NCBI GenBank assembly: GCA_002943765.1 | Contig: PQWQ01000001.1 | Location: forward strand, 4,127,501 to 4,191,500 | Source: Psoroptes ovis | Taxonomy: Eukaryota > Arthropoda > Arachnida > Sarcoptiformes > Psoroptidae | DNA: 64,000 nt | Direction: 5' to 3' | Shown: positions 11,795 through 24,030 of the stretch, piece by piece | Position numbering within the stretch: position 1 is the stretch's first letter | How the letters are laid out: the number at the start of each line of letters is the position of its first letter | Program-made: the position numbers and the translations under genes | Notes under the pieces: generated by a model | Databases searched by the model: none | Told to the model about the DNA's origin: nothing | Seen by the model: the letters and a program-made list of their open reading frames with translations, nothing else

Positions 11795-14700
11795 ATGGAT
11801 TACCATATGATTAATGGAATCAATGATAATATCAGTGATTTAAATCATATTAATGTAAATAATAACGATTCGATAACTAAACAATCATCATCGACTACTA
11901 TTTTATATGATTATTTATCATCACCATCATTATCATCAAATATCAATTCATCATCGATCTTAGATTCATTAACGATCGGTAGCACGACTACTATGCAGCC
12001 ACCAGCATCACCATCAACAAAAACAGAAGCTATCAATGAACAAATAACTGAAAATGAATTAATAAATCAAATGTTAATATCATTGAAAAGTGCTATCGAA
12101 AATAATTGTACTGATTTGAATGAAAAAACATTGAAAACATTATTATATTATCTCAATATAACGACAACATCATCAACGTCTTCATCAACCATTTCGTTTA
12201 GTGATAATGATAATAATAATACAACGGAATCATCATCATCATCATCATCATCAACCATTTCGACATTGACAACCACTCAACAATCATCATCAATGAATAA
12301 TAATATTGATATATTATCGGAATGGTTACGAAATGAAACAATTAGCTTGGTAAACGGTGATAATAATAATAATGATTCAAGAAATATTAACGGAAATGCA
12401 GCGAATTATGAATTGACATTAAATGATTTATTAAGAATTGCTGGTAAGTTATAAAACGAGAAAAATTTTCATTTCATTAATCCATTTTATTACCATTTTA
12501 TTCATAAAATCAACGATAAATGATCATGATGATTGATTGTCCATTTATTTATTTATCAATTTATTCCTTTATTTATTTCTTGATTTATTGATTTCCGAAA
12601 TTACATATTTCGAAGAGTGTTTTCATTCAATGAAATTTCCGGACAACGTAATTTTTCAAAGATATTTAAATTGTTTTGAAGATATGGTGGTAATAAAAAG
12701 ATGATTTTGAGGAGCTTTTACCCTGTTCGATAATGTTTTAATTTTTTCACCTTTCTTTCTCAATTAAAAGGTGTTTTATTGTATGCTTTTTAATGTGTTC
12801 TTAATGCAATTGAATTGATCGATTGTTGTCGCATCAAATGAATAATGTTCAATTCTATTCAATTACGCAATAAATATTTTCAATGTAATTCAGTTTATTG
12901 CATGTTTAATGTTCGATCAATTCGTTTTTCATTGTTATTTAATGGTGGTCATTTTCTTGTTTGTTTGTTTATTATTTATTCGAAATAAAAAATTAAATTG
13001 AATTTAGGTCGTATTAATTTGAATTATGTTTCATTTCATTTTTATTTATTGGTAAATTATCCATGAAAACATTTATATTCAATGTTGTAGAAAAAATTAC
13101 AAGTTTTAATTGATAGTCATATGGCGAGATTATGACAATTTCGCAATTGGCAAAAAAATATTCAAAACCTCATGCTGCGATTATTAGCGGGAATATAATT
13201 CTTCGATCAAATAACCGATTAGAAAATCATTCAATTATTTTTCAAATACATTTGTCAATCGAATCAGAATCAATTTTATTATTCTTTTGAGGAAAAAGAT
13301 GATTAAAAATTGACAAGTAAATCAAAAATCACTAGAAAATCTATCGATTGACATTTTCATTTGGTTTTTGGTCTGTAACCAAATACCAAATGTTGTCGAA
13401 ATATGATTTAAAATATACTGATTTGTTTGCAATCGAAAAACTCTTCGTAGATTATTGAATTTTTTGATGAGAACACGACATGAACTTTTTATGATCAATA
13501 AACAAATACCTTAGCATACCTTTTGCTAAATTCCTCTATTTTATTCTTAAAATTTAATTATTGTTACCATAATGATTATAATTAAAATTATATCGATTAA
13601 TAATTATTGTTTATTGATCATTATTAATTATTATTATCATTGTTCGCAGATACAAATGATCAATTTGGATCGATAAATGATCAACAACAACAATTAGGTC
13701 GATATTGTCCATCAGCATGGGATGGTGCATCTTGTTGGATGCGTACATTAGCCGGCAATGAAGCGATAATACCTTGTTTTTCACATTTCAATGGTATTGA
13801 ATATGATACAAGTCGTATGTGTTTGATTTTTTCTATGGATCATTTTTTTTAAAACTGAATTTCAATCTTTTGTAAAGAAAACGCAACACGAATGTGCTTA
13901 TCGAATGGTACATGGGCCGAACGTGCCGATTATGGCCAGTGTAAAGCATTGAATGAAACAGAAATGCAGATACCGATCGAGGTAAAAATACTGATCCTGG
14001 ATATATTTGGTGAAATTAATTTTTCTTTCTATTTAATTTTCATTCTAATCATAACAGAATGTTACTTATATTTATTATTTTGGATATTGTCTATCATTGT
14101 TAGCACTATCGATAGCATTATTCATATTTCTTTATTTCAAGTTTGTTCAATTTGTTTCTTTGAAAAAATTTTTTAATTTTGATTAATTTTTTTTTTCGAT
14201 TTTTAAATCACAGAGATTTACGATGCGTACGTAACATTATCCATACAAACTTGATGGCCACATATTTGTACGTTAATTATGATTTTTATTCAGTGATTTT
14301 TTGCGTTTTTTTCGAAATTTCAACAATTAAAAATGATTTGATTATTTTTCTAGATTGATAGCGATTTGTTGGATAATCACTGATCGTCTGCATACACATC
14401 CATCGCTATTATCACAAAAAACATCATGTATAACCGTAATATTGTTAACATATTTAATGGGTACCAATTTCTTTTGGATGTTTGTCGAAGGTCTTTATCT
14501 TTACATACTGGTAGTGAAAACATTTTCAATAGAATTTGTTAAAATAACAAATTATCTATTGATTGGATGGGCAACGCCTGCATTTATAATTGTTTGTTGG
14601 ATATTATTGAAATTTTATTTTACAAATTATAATGATGAAAAATTTGCACAGTAAATTCAAATTTTTTTCACATTTATCCGATGATTCCTCAGATTAATTA

Positions 14701-16634
14701 ATTTATAAATTTTTTTTTTTTCAAATTCGCTAAACAGATGTCCATATCAAGCTCAAGATGAATTTGATAATATTTATAAAGTACCAATATTATTAGTCTT
14801 AATTGTAAGTAGCCGATTAATCATTTTTTATGAATCAATCAAATGTGATTATTTCGCTGCTGTGTGGATGGCTTACCACTTTTATAACAATATCAATCAG
14901 TTCAATAGACTGATTGATGATTGATCATGAATCATTTGATTTTTCACTTTGACTAACCAATTTTCTATTGTACGCATAGATAAATATATTTTTTCTTGGT
15001 AAAATAATGTGGGTATTAATAACTAAATTACGTACATCAAATTCAATCGAATCAAAACAACGTCGCAAAGCGGCAAAAGCATTATTAGTATTGATACCAT
15101 TATTAGGCGTTGGTTATATGTTTGTTTTAGTAACGCCTGAACATCCAACAGCTAAATGGGTGTTTCAATATTCACAAGCTTTACTTGTATCGACACAGGT
15201 AATTTTGATTCGGAATTTCATTTGACACAATTAATTGATCTGGATCAATCCACACACATAGGGATTCACTGTTGCTGTATTATATTGTTTTTGTAATGGT
15301 GAAGTTCGTAATTCATTACGTAATCATTTTCAACGTTTCCGATTGAGACGTACATTATGTTATGGAGGCGAGTATCCACCAGTAAAATTTAATAAATCAA
15401 TTTATTATCGTTCAACGGCATATCATAGTTATCATCATCATTCGAATCGATCTCATTGTGGAAACAGTCGTAATCAAAATGATAAAAATCCGAATAATTT
15501 GATCAATAGAAATCATTTTAAATCACAATCATTGTATTGTTATAAATTTTCATCATCATCTTATTCAGGTAAAAATCCAATGATTTGGAATGAATCAATT
15601 TTTTTAAGTATTTATTCATTGATGAATTCTTCAATTTTCCAATAATTATTTAATCTAAATATTAATTAAAATATTTTTTTCTATTAAGAATTTTACAGAT
15701 ATTTCCAATCAATTCACACACAGACCACACGAATGCCTGAACATATCAGTTATAATGATTTACTTGTTGAAAAAATTATGTGCATTTTGATTAATAATAA
15801 TTGATGATGATGATGATGACTACTTGAGATGATGTGCACGTTATTAATTGCATCTTGTTTAATTTTATTGAATAATTGATTACTTAATCCAAACTAACTA
15901 ATTTTTAATTAATAATCAGTTTGATTATTTACTAATTTTCAATTATTTTTTGCACAGGTAAAAATAATAGTAGTCGTAGAAATCTGAGCGATAATTATTA
16001 TTATAGCAACAATAATAATAATAATAATATCAACAGTAATAATCGACACCATTCATTGATTGTTGGTGATACTGGCATTGTTATGGAAAGTAATAATAAT
16101 CATAATGTAAACACTAATATCAATAATATTCTAAGACAACCACATTCGATTGATAATGGATTAATTGGTCAAACAAGTGAACTTTTGTCACGTGATACTT
16201 CGCCACCAATTTCAAGTGATCAAACGAATCCTTTTAAGAATAATGGTGGACAAATATCATTAGCATCAACAACGACGACAACATATGATATTCTTGATGA
16301 ACAATGTACAAAAGATTTAATAATGCGCGGATTATCGATTAATGATGATGATGATGATGATGGTGATGATGACCACGATAATAGAAATAATAATGATGAT
16401 CAATTTGGTAAAAATACAATTTCCGCTGCGATCAACAATAATGGCTATCAACCAGTACCTCTGAATGATAATGATGATCTTAATTACAATCTTAATTGTA
16501 ACAATATCAACAATAATGATAACGATTACACCATAAACAATAATGAAGATCAAATAATTAAATTTGAAATGCAACCAATTTTACATAGAAAATCTAATAA
16601 TCATCAACAAAAAACATTCAAAATTACAGTTTAA
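11795..16634 (+). CDS. Pdfr: Class B (secretin-family) neuropeptide GPCR, PDF-receptor type
   Basis: Ten exons: 11795..12443, 13650..13814, 13878..13981, 14058..14140, 14214..14267, 14354..14650, 14738..14804, 14980..15198, 15262..15568, 15958..16634; 873 residues. The first 216 residues are Ser/Thr/Asn-rich without a clear signal peptide. Next is a hormone-receptor domain with the class B Cys/Trp pattern (YCPSAWDGASCW, IPCFSHFNGIEYD, NATRMCLSNGTWAE). Seven membrane segments follow, with DLRCVRNIIHTNL, FFWMFVEGLYLYILVVKTF, IMWVLITKLRTSNSIESKQ, KALLVLIPLLGV and STQGFTVAVLYCFCNGEVRNSL. The NATRxC...NGTW block and the KALLVLIPLLG loop match arthropod PDF receptors best, with DH44/CRF receptors the alternative. 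Such receptors couple to Gs/cAMP in clock and other neurons. The C-terminal tail is Asn/Asp-rich and poorly conserved. Confidence 0.85.
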
Positions 16635-17205
16635 TTATTATTAAATATTTTTATTTTTTATTTTAAAATTTTCAAGTGTTGATCTCATAAACTGTACCCT
16701 TAACACAGTTCAGCAGTTATACCTCCACAAACATTCAACCAAACATTATGATATTAATTGAATGAACATTGAATCTGTATACGATTTATCAGATAAATTG
16801 ATTCATTAAAAATAAATGATGATTATTCAATGGAAAATTTTCATTCTCCATCACCATCATTCACTTGGGTATACGGACACAAATATGCCGAATATATGAT
16901 GCTGATCTCTTACTTTGATAAACATATATCATTGATCAATAAATCTATTTTTTATAAGAAAATTTGTTTTATTTCGATTTTTTAATTAAAAAAAAAAAAA
17001 AGAAAACCAAATTGTTTTTTAATTGTGAATTTCATATTGAATCGATTGTGTGTACCTGATTCTGTTTTGAAAATGTGAGATATGTTTTCAGTTTTTGAAA
17101 TTTCTGAAATCGTCATGGTAACCGATAGTTGGTTTCGAATTATGATCAATTCTATTAATACTGTAAGAAAGCATTTATAATTGATAAATTTTAAAAATTT
17201 ACAAA
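16635..17205. other. Intergenic between the PDF-receptor-like gene and the coiled-coil gene
   Basis: Receptor 3' UTR followed by a short AT-rich spacer containing an A-rich run near 16988-17001. Nothing else is supported. Confidence 0.5.
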
Positions 17206-18774
17206 ATGTTACGATATAAATCTACATCATGTTTATTAAATAGTAATAATTATAATTATAATGATTATGATTTACAAGAACGTTATGAAAATTTACAAGA
17301 ACGACATCGTGATTTGAAATTGAAACAAAATAAAGCTCAGGAAGAGATAAAAATTTTGAATACAAAATTATCCAGATTATTGAATGAGAAAAAATACCTG
17401 CTGAAAAATATTAAAACAAAACAAGAAATAATGTTTGAAGAAACCATTCATGATTATGAACAAAAATTGTACCAACAAGAAAAACAAAATGAACAATTAA
17501 AGCAGCGATTAAAATTAATATCATATCAAAGTGATCAATCGAGACCGAAATCATCGACATCGACGATGATTAATCGAATGCCAATGAATACACGTGCATC
17601 AAGTGCCTATCACGCTAATGTCAGTTCACGTACTGATTCCGGTTTAGGATTTTATTTTCGTCCATTAAATTTAACTCGCAATTCTCAGTCAGCCATTACT
17701 AATCGTTCAAGACGTTCACGATCACAAAGTTCCGTCAAATTCGTTGATGAACAATCAAAAAATGATGAGTTATCATTACAAACTGCCATTGTCCTAATAC
17801 AAGAAGCAAAATCAGAGATAATACGTTTAGAATCGATAATTGATGAACAACAAAAATATATCGATTCATTGAAGAACACACGATCAAATGTTCATTCGAA
17901 AAATGATGATTCAATATTATCAATGATGATTAAGACAACTCAAACGACAACAACGACCACCACCACCACTGCCACAACGAATTCAACATCTTATGATGAA
18001 AGTTCATTCGATAATCAGCAATCAAATGATGAAAATATTGATTCATTATGGTTGAAATATCAACAAATAATTAATAATAAAGAAAATTTTCAACGCATTT
18101 CAATGGAATGTCAACAATTGATTGAATATTTTTATTTCAAGATTAAAAATGAATGTAAAAAATCAATGGATTATCAATTTCAATTGCAACAAAAAGATCA
18201 AGAGCTTCAAACGCTTCGTTTGATGCAAAATCATACATCTACAGGTAATATGCTGTGAATTCTTAATGAATCATGCTAATTTATTAATTAATTCTCAAAT
18301 ATCTTAGAAATGGAAAATAAATTAAAAATTATTGAATCATTGCGTAAAGAAAATTCATTGCTGCAAAATTCTTTGAAACAATGTATGGAACAATGTGTCG
18401 TTGTTGACAGCGATAAATTGTGCAATCAATCAGAAAATCAACAACAATTAATGATGACAAAAATCAATGAAAATTTTAAAAAATTTTATCAACAAAAACA
18501 AGAACAATATGAAGAAGAAATCATTAAATTGAATGAAAAAATTTTCGAATTAAATACGATCATTGAACAGAAACACAATAAATATAAACAGATGGAATTT
18601 AATTATGAAAATCTTAAACAATTAAATGATAATGATCAATTGAAAATATTTAATTTACAAAATAAAATTAAAAGATTATCAGCGATCGTATTTAACGATA
18701 ATGATGATGATGGCAATGATAATCATAGTGATCATATTAATCATCATAATGGAATCATCATTTCAAATTCGTAA
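17206..18774 (+). CDS. Coiled-coil protein resembling the N-terminus of RPGRIP1/RPGRIP1L (no C2 domain)
   Basis: Exons 17206..18244 and 18308..18774, joined in phase 1 across a 63-bp intron; 501 residues. Residues about 25-110 form a coiled coil whose core, LQERYENLQERHRDLKLKQ then EEIKILNTKLSRLLNEKK, follows the leucine-zipper start of RPGRIP1L-family ciliary transition-zone proteins. A Ser/Arg-rich linker (SRRSRSQSSVKF) follows, then another helical block (TAIVLIQEAKSEIIRLESIIDEQQKYID), a Thr run and C-terminal coiled coils. The C2 domains that normally follow in RPGRIP1L are absent: the frame stops at 18772 and no C2-like sequence is seen before Calypso begins on the other strand. The family link rests on one block, so it is tentative. 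Confidence 0.55.
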
Positions 18775-19072
18775 ACATTGAATTAATCATGCTCAATTTG
18801 CCATGTGATTTTGACCATCAGAAGTCTAAATTCAAAAATTTTAATCAATTTATCAGATTTTTTTTTTATTTTGAATCGAATTTAAATAATTTTATTTATC
18901 AATTTTTATAATAATTAAAAGTAGCGATAAAATATCATTTTTTAAAATAAAAAAATAAATATAAATTATAACACACGTGCACTCAAAAAGATCAATTTGA
19001 AAATAAAATAATTGATAAAATATTTACATGAAATAATTAATTGATATATTTTAGAAAAAATTTTGGCATCAT

Positions 19073-21986
19073 TCACATTTTATGCTGAAGTTGTCCATGA
19101 ACATTTCTCGAATCATGATGATGATAATGATGATGACCATTTTGCTGTTGATAATAATCATCATCACCGTTTTTCATACTAACAAAATGAAAATTATTCG
19201 GAAATATAAGATTAATCAATTGATAATTATATAATGTTGTTTCATTTATGTTTTCATTATTATCATTCGTTGCATCATCAATACAATTATCATCGTCTTG
19301 ACAGCCGATTTCACCATCAGTGTTAATATTTTCAATCGAATCTTCGATATCATCATCACCATTATCATTATCAAAATCATTCCCATCATTCGAATCATTA
19401 TCGATACCGTTTTCAGTCTCATTAGCATCATCTATTTCATTTTCATTGTCTTCGATCGCATCAATGTCTTCATCTACGTCGTTATCTATCGAACCATTAA
19501 GAAATTTATCCGCTTGTGATGCTTGGAATTCATCTGATTCTTCATCAACATCTTCTTGATCAATCAATGATATGTTTTCATCTTCATCCAAGTCATGATT
19601 ATTTTCTATTATCTGTGATTTGCTTTCATTCACCGTTGAACATTCTTCTTTAGGGTGATTTGATCCATAATTGCATAGCAATAAATTTTGATCAATTAAC
19701 ATTGACATGAATGTTTGTATCAGTGCATCATAATCATAAATACGTCGATTAAAATCAATTTTATAGCGTTCTAATTTGATCATCTCATCTTGACATTTAT
19801 TTTTATGAGTGATTATATTGTCACCTAGTTGTTTTATTAAATTATTCATAAATGATAATATTTTTTCTTTTGAGCTAAAAGTTTTATCTAGGATTTTCGA
19901 CAACGATTTTTGAATCGGTAGTTCAGAATTGTCAATCTTGTCGATAATTGAATTTATCAATTGTTTCTCAATTTTTAATTCTTTTTTTCTTCGTTTCTTT
20001 TTTCTAAAATGTTTATAATCATTTTTGTCATTGAATTTTCGTTTGTTTAATAATAATAATTTATCATTATATTCTATTTTGTCCATCATTTCGTTTATAA
20101 TTTCTAATAATATTTCATCAATCAAATCATCATCATCATCATCATCTTCATCATCATTTGTCGATGATATAGTCGAAATTGAGTCATCAGCATCATTCAG
20201 CATTTGATTATTTTGACCATTATCAATATCGAATTTACAAACAAAAAATTTTTTACATTCATCATATTCTGATGTATTATCATGACATATTGAATAATTA
20301 TAACTTGAACTTGCTTCTGATGCTGTATCAGTGGTCGTGCCATCATCTATATAATCATCATCTTGATAATTTGAATCACTAAATTTAAATGAATCATTTG
20401 TCAATTCGATATGACCATTGGAGAGATTTTGAGGTAAAAATTTTGTTGTTCTTGAATACAATTCATCTACTGTTGTATCAAACGCTTCAATAATCACTTC
20501 TTCATTGTTTTCTTCATCTAAAAGATGATTCACTTTTGAATAATTGTGTTCATTACTTATTTGAATTTTTTCATACAATTCCAACATTTCTAATGTATTC
20601 ATCAATGATAAACGATTTAATTGCATTTGTTTAAGTGAACGCTTTTTATATTCATATTTATTTGGTATGACTGCCATTAAATTATAGCGTATATCGATAC
20701 CGCCATTACTTGTTGAAGCTGTCGCAGAAGATGACATTAATGATGATGTTTCAATGCGTTGTCTAACTAAACGACGAAATTTTTCCTTCCATGATTCTTT
20801 TTGTTGATCGATTTTGCCATGATCAATTGGTCGATCTTTCAAACCATCTAATTCGATCAAATGCCCATTTATCGGTACAAACGATACAAAATGGAATGCG
20901 TCCATTGATAAATTTTGCGCTGTCGTGCGCTGTGATATACGTATAGCAGAATTCATTGTGATTCCTGAATTCGCTGAGGTCGCTGTTGATGGTATCATTG
21001 ATGATGATAATGATGATGAATCACGTAATTCATTCTTATAATACATATTTGTTGCATGAGAATTATGTGCTTTGGCTAATTCAGGAATATTTGATATCGC
21101 TAAACCTCTATCTTCGGCTGTCATATTTTTTGTATATTCCTAAATGTCAAATAAGAAATATTGAATATTAAAATATTGAAATTGAAACTGAATCAAACTA
21201 CCATAGCATACATACCTTTAAACGTTTAAGCATCGGACCAATGTCTAAATTATTTGAACAGTTTAATAAAACTGATAATATAGCATGTGTAGCACAAGAA
21301 TTCGGTACTTTTTGATGGGCAAAAAATATTTCTTTGTGAAATTTTTCATCATCAATATAATGGCCACTTAAAAGACAACTTGGCGATTGATAATTCAAAC
21401 TATTCATTGTTATAGACGATGATGACAACATGTCAGATGTGGAAGATGTCGATGATGATGTTGGCGCGAAATTAGTTGATGATGTGATTGATGCAGCAGC
21501 TGATGACTGGGGTAATGTTATTGATGATGATGCTGACGATGTCAATGATGAAGATGGCGTCATTCTTTGGTTACAACGATTTCTTCGCTCTTCAATAACA
21601 TTAAATAAAAAAATAAAACCATATACGTTTGTAAATTGTTCATCAAAAGATGATTGTAAATCATAAATTTCCTCAACTTCAACACTCGTACACCCAAAAT
21701 CATGTATTAATAAGGTGAATAATCCAGGATCTGATTCCAATTCTAACCAGTTTTCTGACAATTGATTCAACTTGATCATACCAGGATTTTCATTTGTTTG
21801 TTGTGAATGACAATTATTATTGTTATTTATTTTCAACCATGGTGACGATGTTGATTCGGCCGTCATGGTGTTAGCTGCATCGAAATCGTCACCAATACTA
21901 CCATTATCTTCATTGTTTATCGTGAAAAAATCATTGGACATTGTTGATGCTGAAGTCGATGTTAGCGAAGATTCGATCATTTTCAT
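19073..21986 (-). CDS. calypso: Calypso/BAP1-type ubiquitin carboxyl-terminal hydrolase
   Basis: Exons 21986..21216 and 21139..19073, phase 0, 945 residues. Calypso with Asx forms the Polycomb PR-DUB complex that removes ubiquitin from histone H2A. The UCH domain starts at NWLELESDPGLFT (about residue 80) and shows EEIYDLQS, the catalytic cysteine in VPNSCATHA (about residue 231), the catalytic histidine in DAFHFVSF and the aspartate in LIELDGLKDRPIDHG. The exon junction falls just after MLKRLK. A C-terminal ULD-like block (FNRRIYDYDALIQTFMSML) supports BAP1 over UCHL5. The middle and tail are unusually rich in Asp, Glu and Asn. The ATG at 21986 opens a low-complexity extension; a second Met shortly before NWLELESDPG would give the usual start. 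Confidence 0.92.
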
Positions 21987-22264
21987 TGTCAGCAAAAGCT
22001 GGAAATGAATCGTTTATGTGAGAATATTTTAATGAATTTCAATATTTTCTTATCATCGTGAATTTAATCAATTTTTTTTTGAATTAAAATTTAATCTAAT
22101 GATTAAATAATATCATTGACCCAAAACAATAATAAAAAGATCAGTGTTCAAATAGCGATCAGGTGACCAAATGTCTGAAGTATCGCGATGCTATCGATTT
22201 TTCTCCGAAATTTATCAACAGACAAAAAATTAATTTTCTAATTTTTATTTTTAATGAAATCTAA

Positions 22265-23143
22265 TCAAAAACCTTTTTGTTTGAAAAATTCTGTAGCACC
22301 ATCAATGAAATTTCCTTTAAAATTTACCACACCTCTAACTTCATTAACGCTAGTCATAATCGGTTCTTTCATATCGTAAAAATTCTGTAAAAATAATCGA
22401 CAATCCTCTTCAAACTGCCATATATCACCTTGTACTTGAGTTATTTTCGTTACTTCAATCGTTTTTTCATTATTTTCCCATTTAATCTCATCCAAACGAT
22501 CTAATATATGTGCATTGTATTTGTTGAACATATGATCCCAACGATTTCGCCAATAATGTTTATGATCACGATCAATAACTAAATAATCTAAATATATCGG
22601 ATATAAACGTGAACGTGTACGCCTAATGTGATAGGGTAATTTATTCGATGATTCAGATAGTGATTTTGGTGGCTTAATAATTTCACTACCTTCACGTAAT
22701 GGACCTAATGTTTGTTTTGGCATCAATCTTTCGACCCATTTCCATATAGAGCCATCAGGATCGGCGATGGGCTCAGTTTTTGTAAACATATTATAACCAT
22801 CATCATTGTCACTATACACTTGACGAAATGGTTCAGAATCCGGATCACAATAAATTCTTGTTTCACGAGCAACTTCTTTTTCCATTTTTAAACGTTTAAA
22901 TTCAACAATTTCATCATCAGTAGGCCGTATATAAGGTTCATCAGCCATTGATGGTCCTCGTAAAAATTGTTTATCATCATAACGATATTCAATATCGATC
23001 GGTTTTAAATGAATTTTTTTATCATAATTTTTCGATGATACATTACGTACTATTTGATAACATTCGAATAAGATTGGAGATAATAATTTTGTATCATAAA
23101 TTTTTCGTAATGATAATAAACAATTCAATTGTGATTTAATCAT
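22265..23143 (-). CDS. MRPL49: Mitochondrial ribosomal protein mL49
   Basis: Single exon, 292 residues, ATG at 23143. A basic, Ser/Leu-rich N-terminus fits a mitochondrial presequence. The family signature is in the C-terminal half: LPYHIRRTRSRLYPIYLDY, then VQGDIWQFEEDCRLFL, then TSVNEVRGVVNFKGNFIDG and the terminal KQKGF. mL49 is a large-subunit mitoribosome protein with a fold related to the release-factor helper ICT1/SUI1-like group. At 292 residues it is much longer than vertebrate mL49, mostly through about 100 extra residues upstream of the conserved part. It lies 278 bp downstream of Calypso on the same strand. Confidence 0.85.
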   Translation of the reverse strand: MIKSQLNCLLSLRKIYDTKLLSPILFECYQIVRNVSSKNYDKKIHLKPIDIEYRYDDKQFLRGPSMADEPYIRPTDDEIVEFKRLKMEKEVARETRIYCDPDSEPFRQVYSDNDDGYNMFTKTEPIADPDGSIWKWVERLMPKQTLGPLREGSEIIKPPKSLSESSNKLPYHIRRTRSRLYPIYLDYLVIDRDHKHYWRNRWDHMFNKYNAHILDRLDEIKWENNEKTIEVTKITQVQGDIWQFEEDCRLFLQNFYDMKEPIMTSVNEVRGVVNFKGNFIDGATEFFKQKGF

Positions 23144-24030
23144 CTTCTAATTTGAATCAGAATCAAATCACATGTATTCCCTTGTTTAGTGATGAACGAA
23201 TTTTTTATTTTTCATCTATTTTCAATCGATTTTTAAATCAGATGTTGATAAGAAAAAGAGTAGTGGTAGCGATCGTAGTTGGAATCGAAATTATCGGTGC
23301 ATGAGCATTTAGTTCAAATATATGCTACTCCTACACGATTGGACGAATTTATACTTCTACTTTTTCACACCACTATTTTAACACATGTGAAAGTGCACTC
23401 AGGTGAACATAGCTTTGGAAGTTGAGTTTTTCGAAACATTCGAAAAAAAATCAAGTATCTTTGGCCCTAATTCGATCGTAATTAACACCAATTATTTTTT
23501 AAAAAATCCTTTTTTCAACCTTTGCCACAATAGATCATAGTACATGATCAAATCGGAAGAGATTTGGATTTTTTTGTAGTGAATTAAATGTAAGGCCAAT
23601 TCTTTTGATGATACAAATTATTTTTGTTTAAATTTTGATTGAAATGATGTAAAATCGACGCAATCATTCTCATATTTCTAGCTCATATGATTAAGCTATT
23701 AATTCATCATTTCAATTGAATTTTTAATTAATTTTTCATTTTATGTCATTGATTTCCTCTTAATTTTTGTTTGAAGTGCTACTGCATCTGAATCACGTGA
23801 TGATTTTTCTTCAGTGGCAAATCATATGAAAAATGCTATAACTCTCGTAACTTTGAACAGTACGAAAACTATCGAAAGTTTCCTTCAACTATTTTCAGTG
23901 CTTTTTTCCTGAGTTTATTTTCAGTATTTTTTTTTTCATTTTATTTTTTATATTATTTTTGTATTCTCAGTGCTTTGAATTTATTTTGATTTTTTGAGTG
24001 AAAAAGTTAACAACAACATCAATAAACAAC
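23144..24030. other. Divergent promoter region between MRPL49 (-) and DCP2 (+)
   Basis: Head-to-head spacer of about 890 bp that must carry promoters for both genes and the DCP2 5' UTR. It is slightly less AT-rich near 23260-23430. No gene or repeat is supported. Confidence 0.5.

Noticed and set aside
15569..15645. Unspliced 26-codon extension as the receptor C-terminus
   Set aside because: Kept only as a possible isoform; the donor and the in-phase exon at 15958-16634, 225 codons long, make splicing the better main model.
19246..20382. Several frames on both strands within Calypso (Met/Ile-rich or Ser-rich)
   Set aside because: Shadows of GAT/ATC triplet tracts in the acidic coding region.
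23998..24030. GTG at 23998 as DCP2 start
   Set aside because: Non-ATG; the ATG at 24031 is the first good start in frame.
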